Assembly: GCA_949152475.1 (NCBI GenBank)
Contig: OX424568.1
Span: 27,751,667-27,815,666 of the forward strand
DNA: 64,000 bases
Source: Terebella lapidaria
Lineage: Eukaryota > Annelida > Polychaeta > Terebellida > Terebellidae
Reading direction: 5' to 3'
Positions 11,363-23,916 of this stretch are shown in pieces (the first letter of the stretch is position 1; every line of letters begins with the position of its first letter). The notes under the pieces are model-generated. The model saw nothing but the letters and a program-made list of their open reading frames with translations, was not told where the DNA came from and searched no databases. A program made the position numbers and the translations under genes.

Positions 11363-12639
11363 AGCATAGGAATCAATTACGAATATAGAGGAATGATATA
11401 TACTGAATATTTTCATGACCTTGAACTTGAACTTTGACCTCATTTTCAAGGTCACATCACAGAATGGCTAATGTCTCACTTATTATCGACTTTACAGCTG
11501 AGGAATTTATTGTGGACATACTAGAAGTGATATATTTGTTGAAAATTTCATGGCCTTGAAATTATCAGTGACTTTATTTTCAAGGTCACTGGACAAAAGG
11601 CTAATATCTCAAATGTATATTGTCCGGTAACCTTTCTTAGCCCTTGGGCAAATTTTTATGTTATGTGGCAAATTCTATTCAAATCCCGATAGATACCCAG
11701 TCGTGAGAATAGGGCCTGGAGTATGGAATCTGGAGACCCGAAAAAGCAAAACTTCAGGATATAAAAATATTTTTTGATTCAAGAAATACATAAAAAGACT
11801 TCTAACAAGGAAAATAGAACCATTGTGTAATGAACGATATTTTAAGGTTATAATTCACAATTCAACTTGAGTTGGAATTGCAAAATAAAAACACACTCGA
11901 TAACGCTTGGATTCGCTTGGCGTCTAAATCATATAAATGAAAAAAGTCAAAGCTCAATATTTTTACCTTGAGTAGTATATGATGATTGGCATTGGGCGAA
12001 CGTATCGTACCAGTGCCTACAAACTTTCAGTTCCGATTGATATATTATACATATATTATACATTTTATACCTCCGTTTTACTTGATCATTGGCCATAATC
12101 TAGTTCCATAGAATGCCCTTATATATCAAATATAAATATGTCACATATAAATCCCCTGAATTGAATACAAGTCATGTTCTATTCAACACACGGATGCTGA
12201 GATCTTGTTTGAGAAAACATCCCCTATAACGTCTAATCTCGTCACGTGACAGTGATGCGCCATCTATCTACTGCTGACTGATTGCATGTCTTACTGCTCT
12301 GAATCACTAGCGAGATTGTCTTCATTTGGCTGTAATACCATCAATGAAGAAGTCCAGACACTTTCTTGTACATATTGCATTGGAGTGGAATAATATCATA
12401 ATTTATTATTTTTTTCTGAATAATTGCTACTCGCCCGTAACTTGAAAGCACACAATTATTCAACTTTCATAGGGATGTTATCATTACGTCTTGTGTTTGC
12501 ATATTATTATTATTATGATCATTCACCGTATTTTATATACGGCTCTGTTTCAGAGTACTTAACAACAAAAGTACACATTATAAGATTATAAGGTTAGATA
12601 AGAAAATCAGAGTTGTAGAAGAACACGTTCAGTTAAAGT

Positions 12640-12800
12640 ACATTGTGTAAATGTATACTTTCAACTGGCTCTTGAATGTGTTGATGTTTGGTAGCTTCCG
12701 GATATGCCGGGGAACTGCATTCCAGATGGTGGGTGCTCCATAGTTGAAGCTTCCTTTGAAGACATTCTTCAGTGCCACGGAATTTATTCCATTGCACAAA
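12640..12800 (-). repeat. LINE reverse-transcriptase ORF 3' tail, copy 1
   Basis: The minus strand reads SFNYGAPTIWNAVPRHIRKL, then PNINTFKSQLK and a stop. This is the characteristic extreme C-terminus of ORF2 in several non-LTR retrotransposon clades (pattern: F...AP.LWN.LP..IR....FK..L). Only about 55 residues remain, so it is a 5'-truncated fragment. A second copy at 51230-51420 lies in the duplicated block, so the insertion predates the duplication. The clade cannot be decided from this tail. Confidence 0.6.
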
Positions 12801-13356
12801 GTAAAATTTCACAACGTATTGTTACCTTCAAATGTAATATATACAATAATATATGGGGATGAAGGACAGCGTTTCTAAAGTCATTGTAACACAGTAGTAA
12901 CACTTTTCATATATATTAACAGTTATTATATATATTTAAATGAAATCCACCAAACCCTCACGCCTCACACCAGATATTCTATATGTTTTGTTTCGGGTAA
13001 TGGAGGACCAATGTATATTTTAAAAGCTCATAATTGTTTGTTTGTGTTTATTGAATTTCGTTAATTGCCTCTGTTCTAAAAAACAACAACAAACACTTGA
13101 CTGGTTGACTAGTGCAACAACGTATTGCGTAACTGTGTCAAGAATATAGAGCACACATATTATCAGGGCTTGTGTGCTCACTTCAATGTTTAAAAACATA
13201 TGTGTGAATATTTGCCAAATATTATTTGGTTGGGTTCACCCTGTGCGTAGTTACTGTCACTGCAGAATCCAATATCCTGCACGAGTCGACGGGAGTGATC
13301 CCCTGAGGACTGGATACTAAGAGCAAGAATGGGACATACCATCAGTCACTGGGATA

Positions 13357-13528
13357 GGGTCTGTAAGTCTCGTGCCGTCACGGTGTGATTCTGGGGACCA
13401 ACAAACATACACCTTTTGTTAAATATGAGTAGAACTCCAGTTAGAACTCAAATTACTCAGGCAACACAAAAGGTGTATGTTTGTTGGTCCCCAGAATCAC
13501 ACCGTGACGGCACGAGACTTACAGACCC
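13357..13528. mobile_element. Fold-back MITE with perfect 62 bp arms
   Basis: Left arm 13357-13418 begins GGGTCTGTAAGTCTCGTG. Right arm 13467-13528 is its exact reverse complement. A 48 bp spacer separates them. TA lies on both sides (13355-13356 and 13529-13530). The paralogous site near 52005-52020 has no insert. Identical arms indicate a young insertion or one kept by copy-paste repair. No coding capacity. Confidence 0.9.
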
Positions 13529-13710
13529 TATTTACCGTATACTTTTCTGATCGGTGATCATGAATATTCATGAATATTCAATAATCACTACACGATCAGA
13601 ATCAACTAACAACATGTTGCTTAGCTTTTAATCAGGTAATGTTTTTTTTGTCATCAATTTACTATGTTTACTACATTTTATCTGATCTTACACTTTTGAA
13701 ATTACAAAAG

Positions 13711-16700
13711 CGTGGGGTGTGTCGACGTGTCTGAACACATACGAATTCCTGGGCTTTCATTGGTCCAAAAAGAAACCCTAAGAGAGGCGGGAGGAGTTGG
13801 GGAGGGGGCCCGATTAAACATAGGCCTAATGTGGAAGGGACCCTATTGGGAAAACTATGTCTATGTTGCGAAGGAGATCCCATGAGGAAGGCACATATTA
13901 TGGAAAGAACTCCTCTGATTATACATGTTGTAGAAGGGACCCGGGGGCTGACTATATATGTTGTAGAAGGGGCTCCCAGGGGATAGCAGAGCTGACTATA
14001 TATGCTGTAGTATGGGCTCGTCTAAATTACAACCACAAAAAAATATTATACCACTATTTGAATTTGTTGAACTATCATCAGTAATATGTGCAGTGTATAC
14101 ATGAAATAGTTTTTCTTTGGTCTAAATTGATTGTTGTTCATATGTCGAATTGCGGAAATATAAGTAACATATCAATATCAAGCAGTGGTGTAAATACAAT
14201 ATTATTCAACAACATCTGTATTGCACACTGGTGTGAACATTCATCTCATTAAATAAGTCATTTCATACCCGGTAACATAATCACCACAATTAGGGCAGTA
14301 CACAGTCAGTTATTTTTGCTAATCATTCCCGTGTGCCGACGTTGAACGTGACATTGAACACTATGAAAGTTCCAAACTCAATGTTGTGTCAATTCAACTG
14401 TCAAACAGACCGATATCCTATGGTTAAATGTAATTATTGTCTATCAAAAATGCACCATTGGATGTGTGGGGTAAAAATATTTGAAATTCATCTGAAAGGC
14501 TTGAAAGGTCCCTGCATAGAGTAACTTGTTTCGACTCATCAAAACAACATTCACACGTAGTGAAAGGTCATCCCCCCCCCCCTTGAGTGTCACCATGTCC
14601 CCATTACCCGTGTACCCATGACCTCAATTTACTTTATGTAAAAACCAATTCATCGTTGAATAAAGAAGGAATAAAAATTGATCAAAAACATTTTGGAGAG
14701 CATATTCACTCGACTGAAAACACCGCCAAAAAGGAGACTTTAGTACCCCTCACTATACCATAACACAATATCAAATCACCAAAACTGTTTCCATTGAAAT
14801 TTTAACTCCGAATCGTGTTCGAATGACATACCAAGCACCCGCTATTATCAATAATACATAGAAAAGTGACCATTCAAATACTGATTCAGAAATGCTATTT
14901 AGTTTTATGCATATGAGTTAAGGATCATTTACAAACAGCTCTGGAATTAGTATGTAATTGAACAATCTACCATTGAATTGTTACTCCTCATAGTGTGTCA
15001 TGAAATGAGTAGATGATACTTTATGAGCTGCAATGAGGATTTTCTCAATTTTGCAATATGACCTTGTTACAGATATACTTGCCTCAGAAGTTGTATAACA
15101 GCAGTTGCCAATCGAGTACCGACGTTCGCTGGTCACGTACACCAGACAGATTTAAAGTAATTTGATGCCTAATCTACAGTAATTGACAGCAGTCTTTATG
15201 CGGCAACATATATCCCGTCAATCCATGGCACCATAAAGCAATATATCATACAGTTCTGGGTCACAAACCTAAGTGAGATCACCACCTCTCGCAATGAAAT
15301 ATTCATGTTATTCATCCTGTATGACCCCTCCCTGAATCACCCCAGTCAGATAATGCCTAAACCACACCGAGGCGCATACGAGCTTGATTCAGAGTGGTAA
15401 ACTAAACCCAGTCATCAGCATACCCTTGCTACAGGAATGCTTGTCATGCTTGCCTACCACTCCAAATATAACCAAAGAAAAGTCCAACGTTTAGTGAAAT
15501 AAAAACAAAAACAATACTGAGCTCATAGGTAATATTATACGAATTTCTTATATATTTCTATAATGGTTTGTGTTCAATGAATTATTGTAGTTATAGATTA
15601 TTATCTCAGTCATAAATGATATAACAGTTGTCTGTATATATCTGTATATTGAAGTGGAAAGCCAATACCCGATGGTCCCTTCTCTTTTCCATAGAAACCT
15701 CTCTATTTGCTTCGAGTATTACATGAGGATATTCACTCGCTGTATTCCATGATACATAACGGTAGTACCGTGCCCGTCAGAGATAAAGGTGGAACAAAGT
15801 ACTTACGTGGCACAAGATATCCCACATTCTTTCATGTGATGAATCGTTAAAAAATCATGACTAAAAGTGATACCTAACATATTCACTGAAATACTGAGAT
15901 TTTGGAATATTTCATTGTTGTATGGCTTTGATCGAACAACTTGTATGGAACATAATTTGCATTTAGATGCATTACATCACTCGTCAATTCCGAACCTACA
16001 CTTTTTCCCACATACGGTAGCTCCATTCTCTTCCTCCTGACATCAAACATTAAAGTGGGTAACAAACCATTTATATGGGTTTGTTTGTGGCCGAATGCTC
16101 CACCAAGCGAACAGTTTTATGATGTAGCCACACAGATACTGTCCCTGAAATGAGGAATTCAAAAAGCAAAAGCATGTTTCAGTTACTACGTGGCTTATTA
16201 CTGAATTACTCCCCTAGAGGCATACATAACTATGGTGGGAATGCTGTCAAGTTGACTTACTTGCTTTCTACAATGGGTCATAATGAATCAACTGGTGTGT
16301 TTATATCTTCATAACTGTTAGTTACCGTTTAAATTCGTGCAAGAGGCGTAATGGTCGGGCGGACAAATTGTTCGGTAAGTCATTATTTTGTGAAATATTT
16401 GGAATATAAAATTTCTGACACAAAACATGCCACGAAAACATGCCACGAATTCTGCGCATGAATTGTAGATATGAAGAATTCAAATGAAAGTGTCATGTCA
16501 GATAACAATTTTTTTTTGTAATTAATTTTGATTGGGATAAAAAGGATATATCTAGTAGATATAAATGATATACGAAAAAAACATCAGCTATGTGGTTCGA
16601 TTAAACAGATGGTGAAATCAATATAGTAGCGTTGTTCATTGGTCATCGTGACAATAACAATGATCTTTATGACTTTATCTTTCCCTTGTCATATCGCTTC

Positions 16701-19029
16701 TCTGAGGTATCTGTTTCACCATCCAGGTGTTGTTTGCTGTTTCATTTGTAGGTAATTTGATGTTATTTTCATTAGGAGCATTTCATGTAAATTCCGTAGA
16801 CGCCTCATTTGGGTGGAAGTGAACTACACCTCTATATCCCATACATGCACAGCGCTACTGGCCTAATACCTGGTGACGCCAGATTTATTGATGAAAGTAT
16901 CCATCATAAAATGTATTCATATGAATCCCCCATGGCGAATTATTACCCTGACTCCTCGCTGTCATACACAGTACAGTACACCAGCTGAAGTTATAATACA
17001 TGTACATGTATAAAATGATGGTGATGATATACTATACACATGTTAAAATTTATTATTAATCACCGAGAATGTACCAGGGAAAAATTGATTACAGATAAGA
17101 AGGAGAATTTCAAAAAGTTGAAAATCGCTGTTCGGTAATTGTTTTTTCTTCTTTTAGTGCTAATTTATACAATCAGATGTAGAACATATTATGTATTCAC
17201 TTTGCAAGTAAAGTCTCACTTCATTAAGTGAAACTGTTACATGTGCTTTGTTTCAGACTATATGGCCTCAACATGCGTACATTAAACATTTCAAACTACA
17301 AAGGTTGTGTTTTGAGCATATAGGAAGTCCTATATCTTGTGCACATATGTTGACATTGAAATTCACATGAAAATTTGTCATTTGATCAAATTCCTCAAAC
17401 GTTTTATGAGGAAAATGTCTGGATACAAAGCATGGCTTTGTACATATGTATTATGAGAATAAAGGAAATATTGTGTCATGAACTTGAAAATAGTAATTTT
17501 GCAACAACAATGGTCACGATGTTTTTTTTTTTTTTAAATCCAAATGTTCATATCAAACATCCATCACATAATGACTCTGCCTAATTGAAGTCCAACATCA
17601 ATGTCCTGGTCATTACTCAACTATCCAACTTCACGGCACTTAAGACAGTGTCAAATCCACTGCATTTCAATTTCGCTTGGAACGAATAAATGATTCATAA
17701 AGGATTCATACGGTGGATTCCTATGTCCCATCACATAATGTTACCCTAGTCAGTCTATCCTTTCCACACGGTGAAAGGCCAATCCCCAAGGGCGCTTTGA
17801 TATTCTTTTCAATATATAGTAGATTTTCAACTTATAAGTCTCGGAATATAATCTCCATTGTTGTGCAGTCCGGAAATTAAATTTGACTGACAGTGTTAAT
17901 ATGGACTTTTTGGCACAGCAATGCTGCACGAAAAATTTTCTTTGTAACAGTGTTCTTTTGTGTCTACTTATGAACATGTACATGAAATAGCACTCTGAAC
18001 TTCCTTGTTCATGTTGTTGTTTCAGGAGCTAAAAACCTAGTAGCATGCCGATGCAAGTGCTTTTCATCTAGTCTATTATGAATATGTTTCCATGAATTCA
18101 AACAAGTGGGTTTTCAATCAATGGGTTTCGAGATATTGAATCTAATAAGCCATTCCTTCCTAAATTGCCGAAGATTTTGATCATGATTTTAGTATGGATG
18201 ACGTCAGTTGAGGCAAAACTGAAAGTACATGTAGCCAGCAAGATGCTGTTTGACAACTCAAATGAACGGGTGAGATGGCGGGAATACCAGATTTCTTGTC
18301 TTGATATTTAGAATCAATACTATTTATTCACCCAGAACGGAGGTTTGTTGAACTGCAAGATGTCCATTATTTACTGGTTTTAGCATGTTTTCTTTTGAAT
18401 CGTATACATTTTGGAATATTTTTCATTTTTGAGCTAGCCACCAAATTACGTATTTTACGTGATTGGCAAGCTATCAAATCACATTTTGCCTTAAATGACG
18501 TCACGATTACGGAAATTGCCAAATCTATTTTTTTTTTTCGGCATGAGAAAGCGATTGCAATACTGGCTCAATATACTCAATTACATGCCTCTTTAATTAC
18601 CTGTGATATTCACATGACTCTGACTATGATACTGGTAGTATCCCTCGGATTTGACCACTTACAGTGAACGTGTAAACTTCGTCCATGGATTCGGTCTTGG
18701 AATTGGAATTTGTCTGTATCCATTTGTGCTTTATTAACTACTAATTATCTGAAGACACTTTGAATTATTTGGTTTTAAAAGAAAACAAGACTAATTATGT
18801 ACATTTGTATTACATTCTATAAGTCTGTGGTAAGCGCCAAAATTCCTCTTTATCATTTTCTCGTTGCAGGAAGTTTCCAATTCACGTCTTCCGGGATATT
18901 TTCTAACAGTTTTTAACTGAGTTTGCTGAAGACTAAAAGAAAGATCCTCATTTGCTACCTATTCCTAACATACACAATGGGTGATGGCTTTAACCTCAAC
19001 TCACAATTCGCAGAATCCTAACTTCTCCT
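13711..19029. other. Long non-coding stretch
   Basis: Nothing here resembles a gene. There is a small cluster of imperfect repeats at 13850-14010 (recurring CTATATATG(T/C)TGTAG with GGG runs), a C run near 14573 and a T run near 17523. Open frames (for example 18395-18667, 90 residues, and 17750-17983, minus strand) have no recognisable domain and look like chance. At about 13710 the similarity to the region after 52200 fades out. Confidence 0.5.
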
Positions 19030-22000
19030 AAACCGTTTCTGCCAATGGCACACAATGGAGTTACAGAACTAAATTGGGTCCCGTTGGTATATGTAGCAGG
19101 GTGACCTTGTCAAGACCGGCGGCGGCAACTAGAGGTGTGTGAAACTATGATTACTCTCACACCTGTATACGTGTGTATATAGGTACAAAATCTGTCACAT
19201 ATAATCTGTCACGTGTATATATATGAGTTTTCACAAGGTAATACCATACCAACATAGCATCATACATCTTGACTGATATATCAGAGGAAAATACAACCAC
19301 AAATAAAGCTGGGTTATATGGCCATTGAGATGCCTATTTACAGCTTGAGATGAATGCACTTTACATCAGACTACAAAACATCTCATAATCGGCTTAGAAT
19401 AATCTGCATAACAATTCAACAACTGGAGGAAGTGTGTCATAAGATGCAGACTTACTGCTATCAAAATTCAGATGCAAACTGGCCAGTTTGAGGTGAAATA
19501 CTCCTTGAAATCCACAATGTCACCCATAATAAAAGTAATAATAATATATTTGTGACTGTCTTGTAATCTGTCGACACCACATAAGCTTTCAACATTATAC
19601 TGAAAAACTCATGTACACACTACATTGATCATGCATATATATATATATATACATATAATTGGATACAGTTGAATAAGTGGCGAAAAGGTGAGAGTATATT
19701 GACATGTAATAGTATGATATGTGAGTATGTAATTCAAATGATTATAAGTGGTCTGCAGCGTTCGTATTCTCATTACCGTTCTGCCCTAAACCAACATTTA
19801 TGTGTAATTGTGCTCGTTGTAAGCTGCGAGCTGTGGGACCATTGCCCTAAATTATATTCGTCACCATAGGCTGTAAAAAATACGGGAAGTGAGCACTAGT
19901 CAACAGCTTTGTTGAATTCTGCTGATAGCAGATTGATATATAATGTTCAGTGTGCGATGTAGACCTTCCACAACATCCCCATTTTTTAGGTTACCGGACC
20001 TTTGGTCCGATAACCTATTGGCATGGCGTTGCGTCCGTCCGTCCGTCCGTCCGTCCGGTGTTAACATTTTTATCTTTAAAGTTAACGATCGAATCTTTCT
20101 GAAATTTTGCACAAAAATGCCTAAAAATATTTTGAGAAGGAGGTATTTTTTCGTTTTTTGATTTTCGTATTTTTTTCAAAATGGCGGCCGTTTTTGTCGA
20201 AAAACGCTCAATTTTGGACTTTGACGGCCATTTTCTCAAAAACTGTCTGATCAGTTTTGAGTTTTTGGTTTCAAAAGATTCTCCTCATATACCTCTGTGA
20301 TATGTATAAGTTTGGTTGCCCTAAATTCGCCGGTTTCCGTGTGGCGGCCATTTTGAATTTTTGGCTGGTCGGCAAAAAAAAATTTTTTCGTCCCAAATCG
20401 CATTACTATCCATTTTGGGCCATTTCTAGGGCAAAAAAAAATTTTCACCCTTTGAAAAAAATTTTGGACTTAGAAAATTTTCGGCACTTTTTTCCTTCAT
20501 AATGGGAGCTGTCCGGAATGTACTCATAGAACGCTTGGAGTTAGAAATTGGCACTTTCAAATGGAAGTCATATATGACGACTTGTGTGGTGACCTTGAAT
20601 TTGACCTTGGATGACCTCGAAAGGTCGAAACAGCCATTTTTGGGTCGAAAAATGCTCAAATTTGCACCTGGTCTGTATTTTCTCAAAAACTGTCTGATCA
20701 GTTTTGAGATTTTTGTTTGAAAAGATTCCCCTTATATACCTCTGTGACGTGTATGAGTTTTGTTGCCCTTGAATCGCCGATCTCCGTGTGGCGGCCATTT
20801 TGAATTTTTGACGAGTCGGCGAAAAAAAAATTTTTCGTCCCAAATCGCATTACTATCCATTTCGGGCCATTTCTAGGCAAAAAAAAATTTTCACCTTTTG
20901 AAAAAAATTTTGGACTTAGAAAATTTTCGGCACTTTTTTCCTTCATAATGGGAGCTGTCTGGACTGTACTCATAGAACGCTTGAAGATAGAGCTTAGTAA
21001 TTGGCACTTTCAAATGGGAAGTCATATATGGCGACTTGTGTGGTGACCTTGAATTTGACCTTCGATGACCTTGAAAGGTCAAAACAGCCATTTTGGGGTC
21101 AAAAATGCCCAGATTTGCCTCTATCGATGAAATGCTTGCAGATAGAGCTCATGTTTGCATTATGAACATATAGGAAGACATATATGGCACAACTAATGAT
21201 GACCTTGAACTTGACGTCAGATGACCTTGAGTGACAAATGTCTGACTTGGAATGTGTAAATTGAGCGCCTAAACGATTCCACCCAGATATATCTTTGTAT
21301 TATGAACATATAGAATGACAAATACCGCACACATACATGTAATGGTGACATCGAAGTTCACACGGATGACCTTGATTGGTAAATCTCAAGGTCATATGTT
21401 TACACTGCGAACCTTGATTGGTAAATCTCAAGGTCTGTTACCTGCCAATGCTGCCATGGCCAAACCAAAATTGTCCGGTAACCTATCTTAGCCTTTGGGC
21501 TAATTTTCACTGTTTTATATTGTCGGATCACTGATTCACTGTGTTGTTCCTCAAAGTATTGGAATCGTTGTATAGGCATGAATATTTGCTATTCTTTTTT
21601 TGTTTTATGTGTAGATCAGTCATTGACAACTGGACCGAACTCACATGCAAACATTGTTCATTTGAATTATTTTATTATTTGCCTTTAACCAAATAACCCT
21701 TTTGAGTACATAAGCTTTGATGTGATGGGTCCGTGGTTTAACGTCCAGAAAGTCCACATCGTTTTCAGAGAGCCATAGATCGTTGTTATTGCACTTGTAA
21801 AATAATGATTGATACTCAAAATTTTTATCATGAATTCATATTTTCAGTCTCACCACTGGTTTCATGTTCATTAGAATTTCTGAATATATAATTTCGTGTG
21901 TTTACTGTAGTTCTCAAATTGCGCACATGTAGGTAAAGTGGAGCTCTGACCAAATTGTTGGGATCACACCATTTTTCCGATAGCAACTGTCACTGTAAAA

Positions 22001-22095
22001 TGGAAATTGGATGAAGGTGTTACTGGTCATATATACAGGGGGTGAATTTCGATTATGTTCAAGAACTAGAACTGCATACTATTCGCCATATCTTT
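19030..22095. repeat. Upstream segmental-duplication block, copy 2
   Basis: This is the second copy of 1-2095. The TAGG...CTA element at 19987-21502 interrupts it; the sequence resumes at 21503 with ATTTTCACTGTTTTATATTG, matching about 1497-1520. It lacks the 440-1003 MITE. Non-coding. Confidence 0.8.
19987..21502 (+). mobile_element. TAGG...CTA hairpin-ended element, copy 2
   Basis: The left tip has the hairpin GGTTACCGGACC, TTT, GGTCCGATAACC. Next come TATTGGCATGGCGTTGCG and a (GTCC)n run at about 20034-20057. The right end is TGTCCGGTAACCTATCTTAG followed by the hairpin TTAGCC-TTTG-GGCTAA. ATTTT flanks both sides, and comparison with about 1497 in copy 1 gives the empty site, so a 5 bp duplication is likely. 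The interior repeats a roughly 450 bp module twice (20240-20690 and 20690-21120, sharing AAAACTGTCTGATCAGTTTT). It ends in an array with TCAAGGTCA-type words. The open frames here are repetitive shadows; no transposase is seen. Confidence 0.8.
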
Positions 22096-22105
22096 GGAGA
22101 ATAAT

Positions 22106-22570
22106 GCATGGTGTATGTGAAAGCGTGACTTTGTCAGTACTGGCCAACCCATACATTCTTAGATAGCATGAAGCAATTTACAGCTAGAAGTATCCTCAAG
22201 GAAATCAGGCATACTCGCAAATTATTCTCACTCTTGCATGGCACACAGGAATGGCGTGTGAGAGTGCGTGCGCACTGAGCTCTCACAATGGATGACTGCG
22301 GTGATATTGTGCCATAATAAGGGGATAATTCGTGAGGGGAATTTCAGAAAATCTAATCACACCAAAAGGTAGTTAATTAGTGTATTATGAGGAATGCTGT
22401 CAACTGGGCATGACGGCCCTTCACAATATGTTACAATATATCCAGTAAGCTGCTTAGACCCATCTCCATAACAATTCGTCGCTGCTAGTGTATGTTCACA
22501 AAAGTCACCGTAACACTCCCGACTTGGAATATATCCGAAGCATGTAGATTCAGATCAGTACAGTCTAAAT
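22106..22570 (+). repeat. Neuroligin block copy B, 5' part
   Basis: This matches 3790-4230 and 35070-35450 (shared GACTTTGTCAGTACTGGCCAA and GTGTGAGAGTGCGTGCGCAC). It is non-coding upstream sequence of the neuroligin block. An ISL2EU-type transposon interrupts it at 22571, and it resumes at 31701 with TGAACTCTTGTAAACCGTTC, which matches about 4232 in copy A. Confidence 0.8.
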
Positions 22571-22714
22571 GAGAATATCACGTAAAAAAACGTTCGCTAG
22601 GGAGCGCCACTACTGTAAGGGGCAAGCGTTATCTCCGTCACACAGAAATAGCGTCGTTGACAACACTGCGAACTGTCAAACTTCTTTCAACATAATCACT
22701 AATTATGTGCGATT

Positions 22715-23916
22715 ATGCCACATACGCAGTGTTGTGTGCCTTTATGTAGCACTAGAGGTGGACACTCATTCCCGAGAGACCCTTCTCTGAAGAAACGATG
22801 GGTGTACGCAATCCGTAGGAATAAGTCGAAGTCTGTAGGAATTGACATTTGGGAGCCAAGCGCCAACAGCGTCGTGTGCAAACGACATTTCACACCTACA
22901 GACTACTCAACTGAGACTTATCACGGTGGGTGAATGTATCTACCCATTGAACATTTTGTCTATGTTTTTGATGCATTTGATTTTTCCCATGACCTGGACT
23001 CTTGACCGACAAGTCGATCTATCATGGCACACCCACCATAGTCCTTACCACCTAGCCTACCTGGCCACACCCCCACTCACTCAGTACCCCCTCCCCAAGC
23101 CATTCGTAATTTTGTATCTCTGGAGGGCTATATTTGAATACTGTGTGCTGATTCGGTAGAAATTTTGAAATACGTGTAGAATGTAGTGGGGTCAATTTCT
23201 GATCGTCATTTTATAACATATTTAGCTAAATCATAATGTACCCAAAAAGGCACATTCTGTTATGACACAATATTGACCACTGAAAGCTATCTCCATCGGC
23301 TTAGATCTATGAAGGTGCACATGGTTTTGTAATTTATATCAAGTTAAAGTGTTAGGTCTAATGATGGCTTATAGGGTTTGTATTCAGTATTGTTATATGT
23401 TATATTATTGTATATTCTTTACAGGAACTGACCCGAAAGAATCCGTTTGCACAACAGGTCTCGTACTCCTCCTACAAGAACAGAAATACGCTGAAGGTCA
23501 TTATAGGTGCAACCCCTGGAGGACTGATATCGCACATACCACCTGCGTATGGAGGCTCAGCCAGTGATCGTGCTTTGGTCGAGGTCAGTGACCTCGTGAA
23601 AAAACTGGACCCTAACGATGACGTCATGGTGGACAAAGGGTTCAACATACAGGACATCTTGGCCCCATATGACCTCAAGTTATCAATTCCAACTTTCCTG
23701 AGGAAGCGAAACCAGTTCCTGCCTTCTTCAAGACAGAATGACAAGCGAATCGCAAGCAAAAGAGTTCACATAGAACGGCTCATTGGTCTTACAAAGACAT
23801 ACAAAGTTCTAACTCAACCATTGTCTCCACAAGAAGTCAGCCTTGGCACTCAAATCTCTTTCTGCTGTGCAATGTTGTGCAACTTCCGGGAATGCATTGT
23901 GCCTCTGTCAGCATAA
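22715..23916 (+). pseudogene. THAP-domain DDE transposase remnant
   Basis: Exon 1 (22715 to about 22926) encodes a nearly complete THAP zinc finger, the C2CH DNA-binding module. It has Cys pairs in QCCVPLC, the FPRDPSLKKRWVYAIRR segment, a Trp in IWEP, and the C..H pair in VVCKRHF. A GT donor lies at 22926 or 22930. A TTTACAG acceptor precedes exon 2 (23425-23916), which runs from NPFAQQVSYSSYKNRNTLK through GGSASDR (second catalytic Asp), VMVDKGF, and SKRVHIERLIG (catalytic Glu), and ends CNFRECIVPLSA. The first catalytic Asp and the 150-200 residues that normally join the THAP to the catalytic core are missing. The roughly 500 bp between the exons cannot hold them, so an internal deletion is likely. 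No active transposase is expected. Confidence 0.8.

Larger units (their letters stand above)
9074..11650 (+). mobile_element. TAGG...CTA hairpin-ended element, copy 1, with 134 bp tandem units
   Basis: The left tip contains a hairpin: GGTTACCGGACC, loop TTT, then GGTCCG..AACC. The right end reads TGTCCGGTAACCTTTCTTAG and then a short hairpin of TTAGCCC/GGGCAA type. T-rich sequence flanks both ends (CTTTT at left, ATTTT at right). The interior has two roughly 360 bp repeats (about 9300-9930), then a tandem array of about seven 134 bp units (9900-10860; equivalent points at 10210, 10344, 10478, 10612). Each unit carries TGACCTTGA, TGACCTTTGACC and TCAAGGTCA words. Two copies of an unrelated ~320 bp repeat are nested at 10850-11362. 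No transposase is present, so the element is non-autonomous. The superfamily is unassigned. Confidence 0.8.
11800..13710. repeat. Downstream duplication block, copy 1 (second part)
   Basis: This stretch matches 50510-52200. Shared landmarks are CACAATTCAACTTGA, CGTCACGTGACAGTGATGCG, the LINE tail at 12640-12800, and GGTGATCATGAATATTCATG. Copy 1 alone carries the 172 bp fold-back MITE at 13357-13528. It is non-coding apart from the LINE-derived fragment. Confidence 0.75.

Noticed and set aside
10850-11455. Gene encoded by the 112-residue minus-strand frame
   Set aside because: It spans a nested repeat and the host element's array, and the frame is not kept in all copies of the repeat.
20015-20973. 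Several overlapping frames on both strands
   Set aside because: They fall in the repeated ~450 bp module of the TAGG...CTA element and duplicate each other. A/T-homopolymer codons (Phe/Lys runs) dominate.
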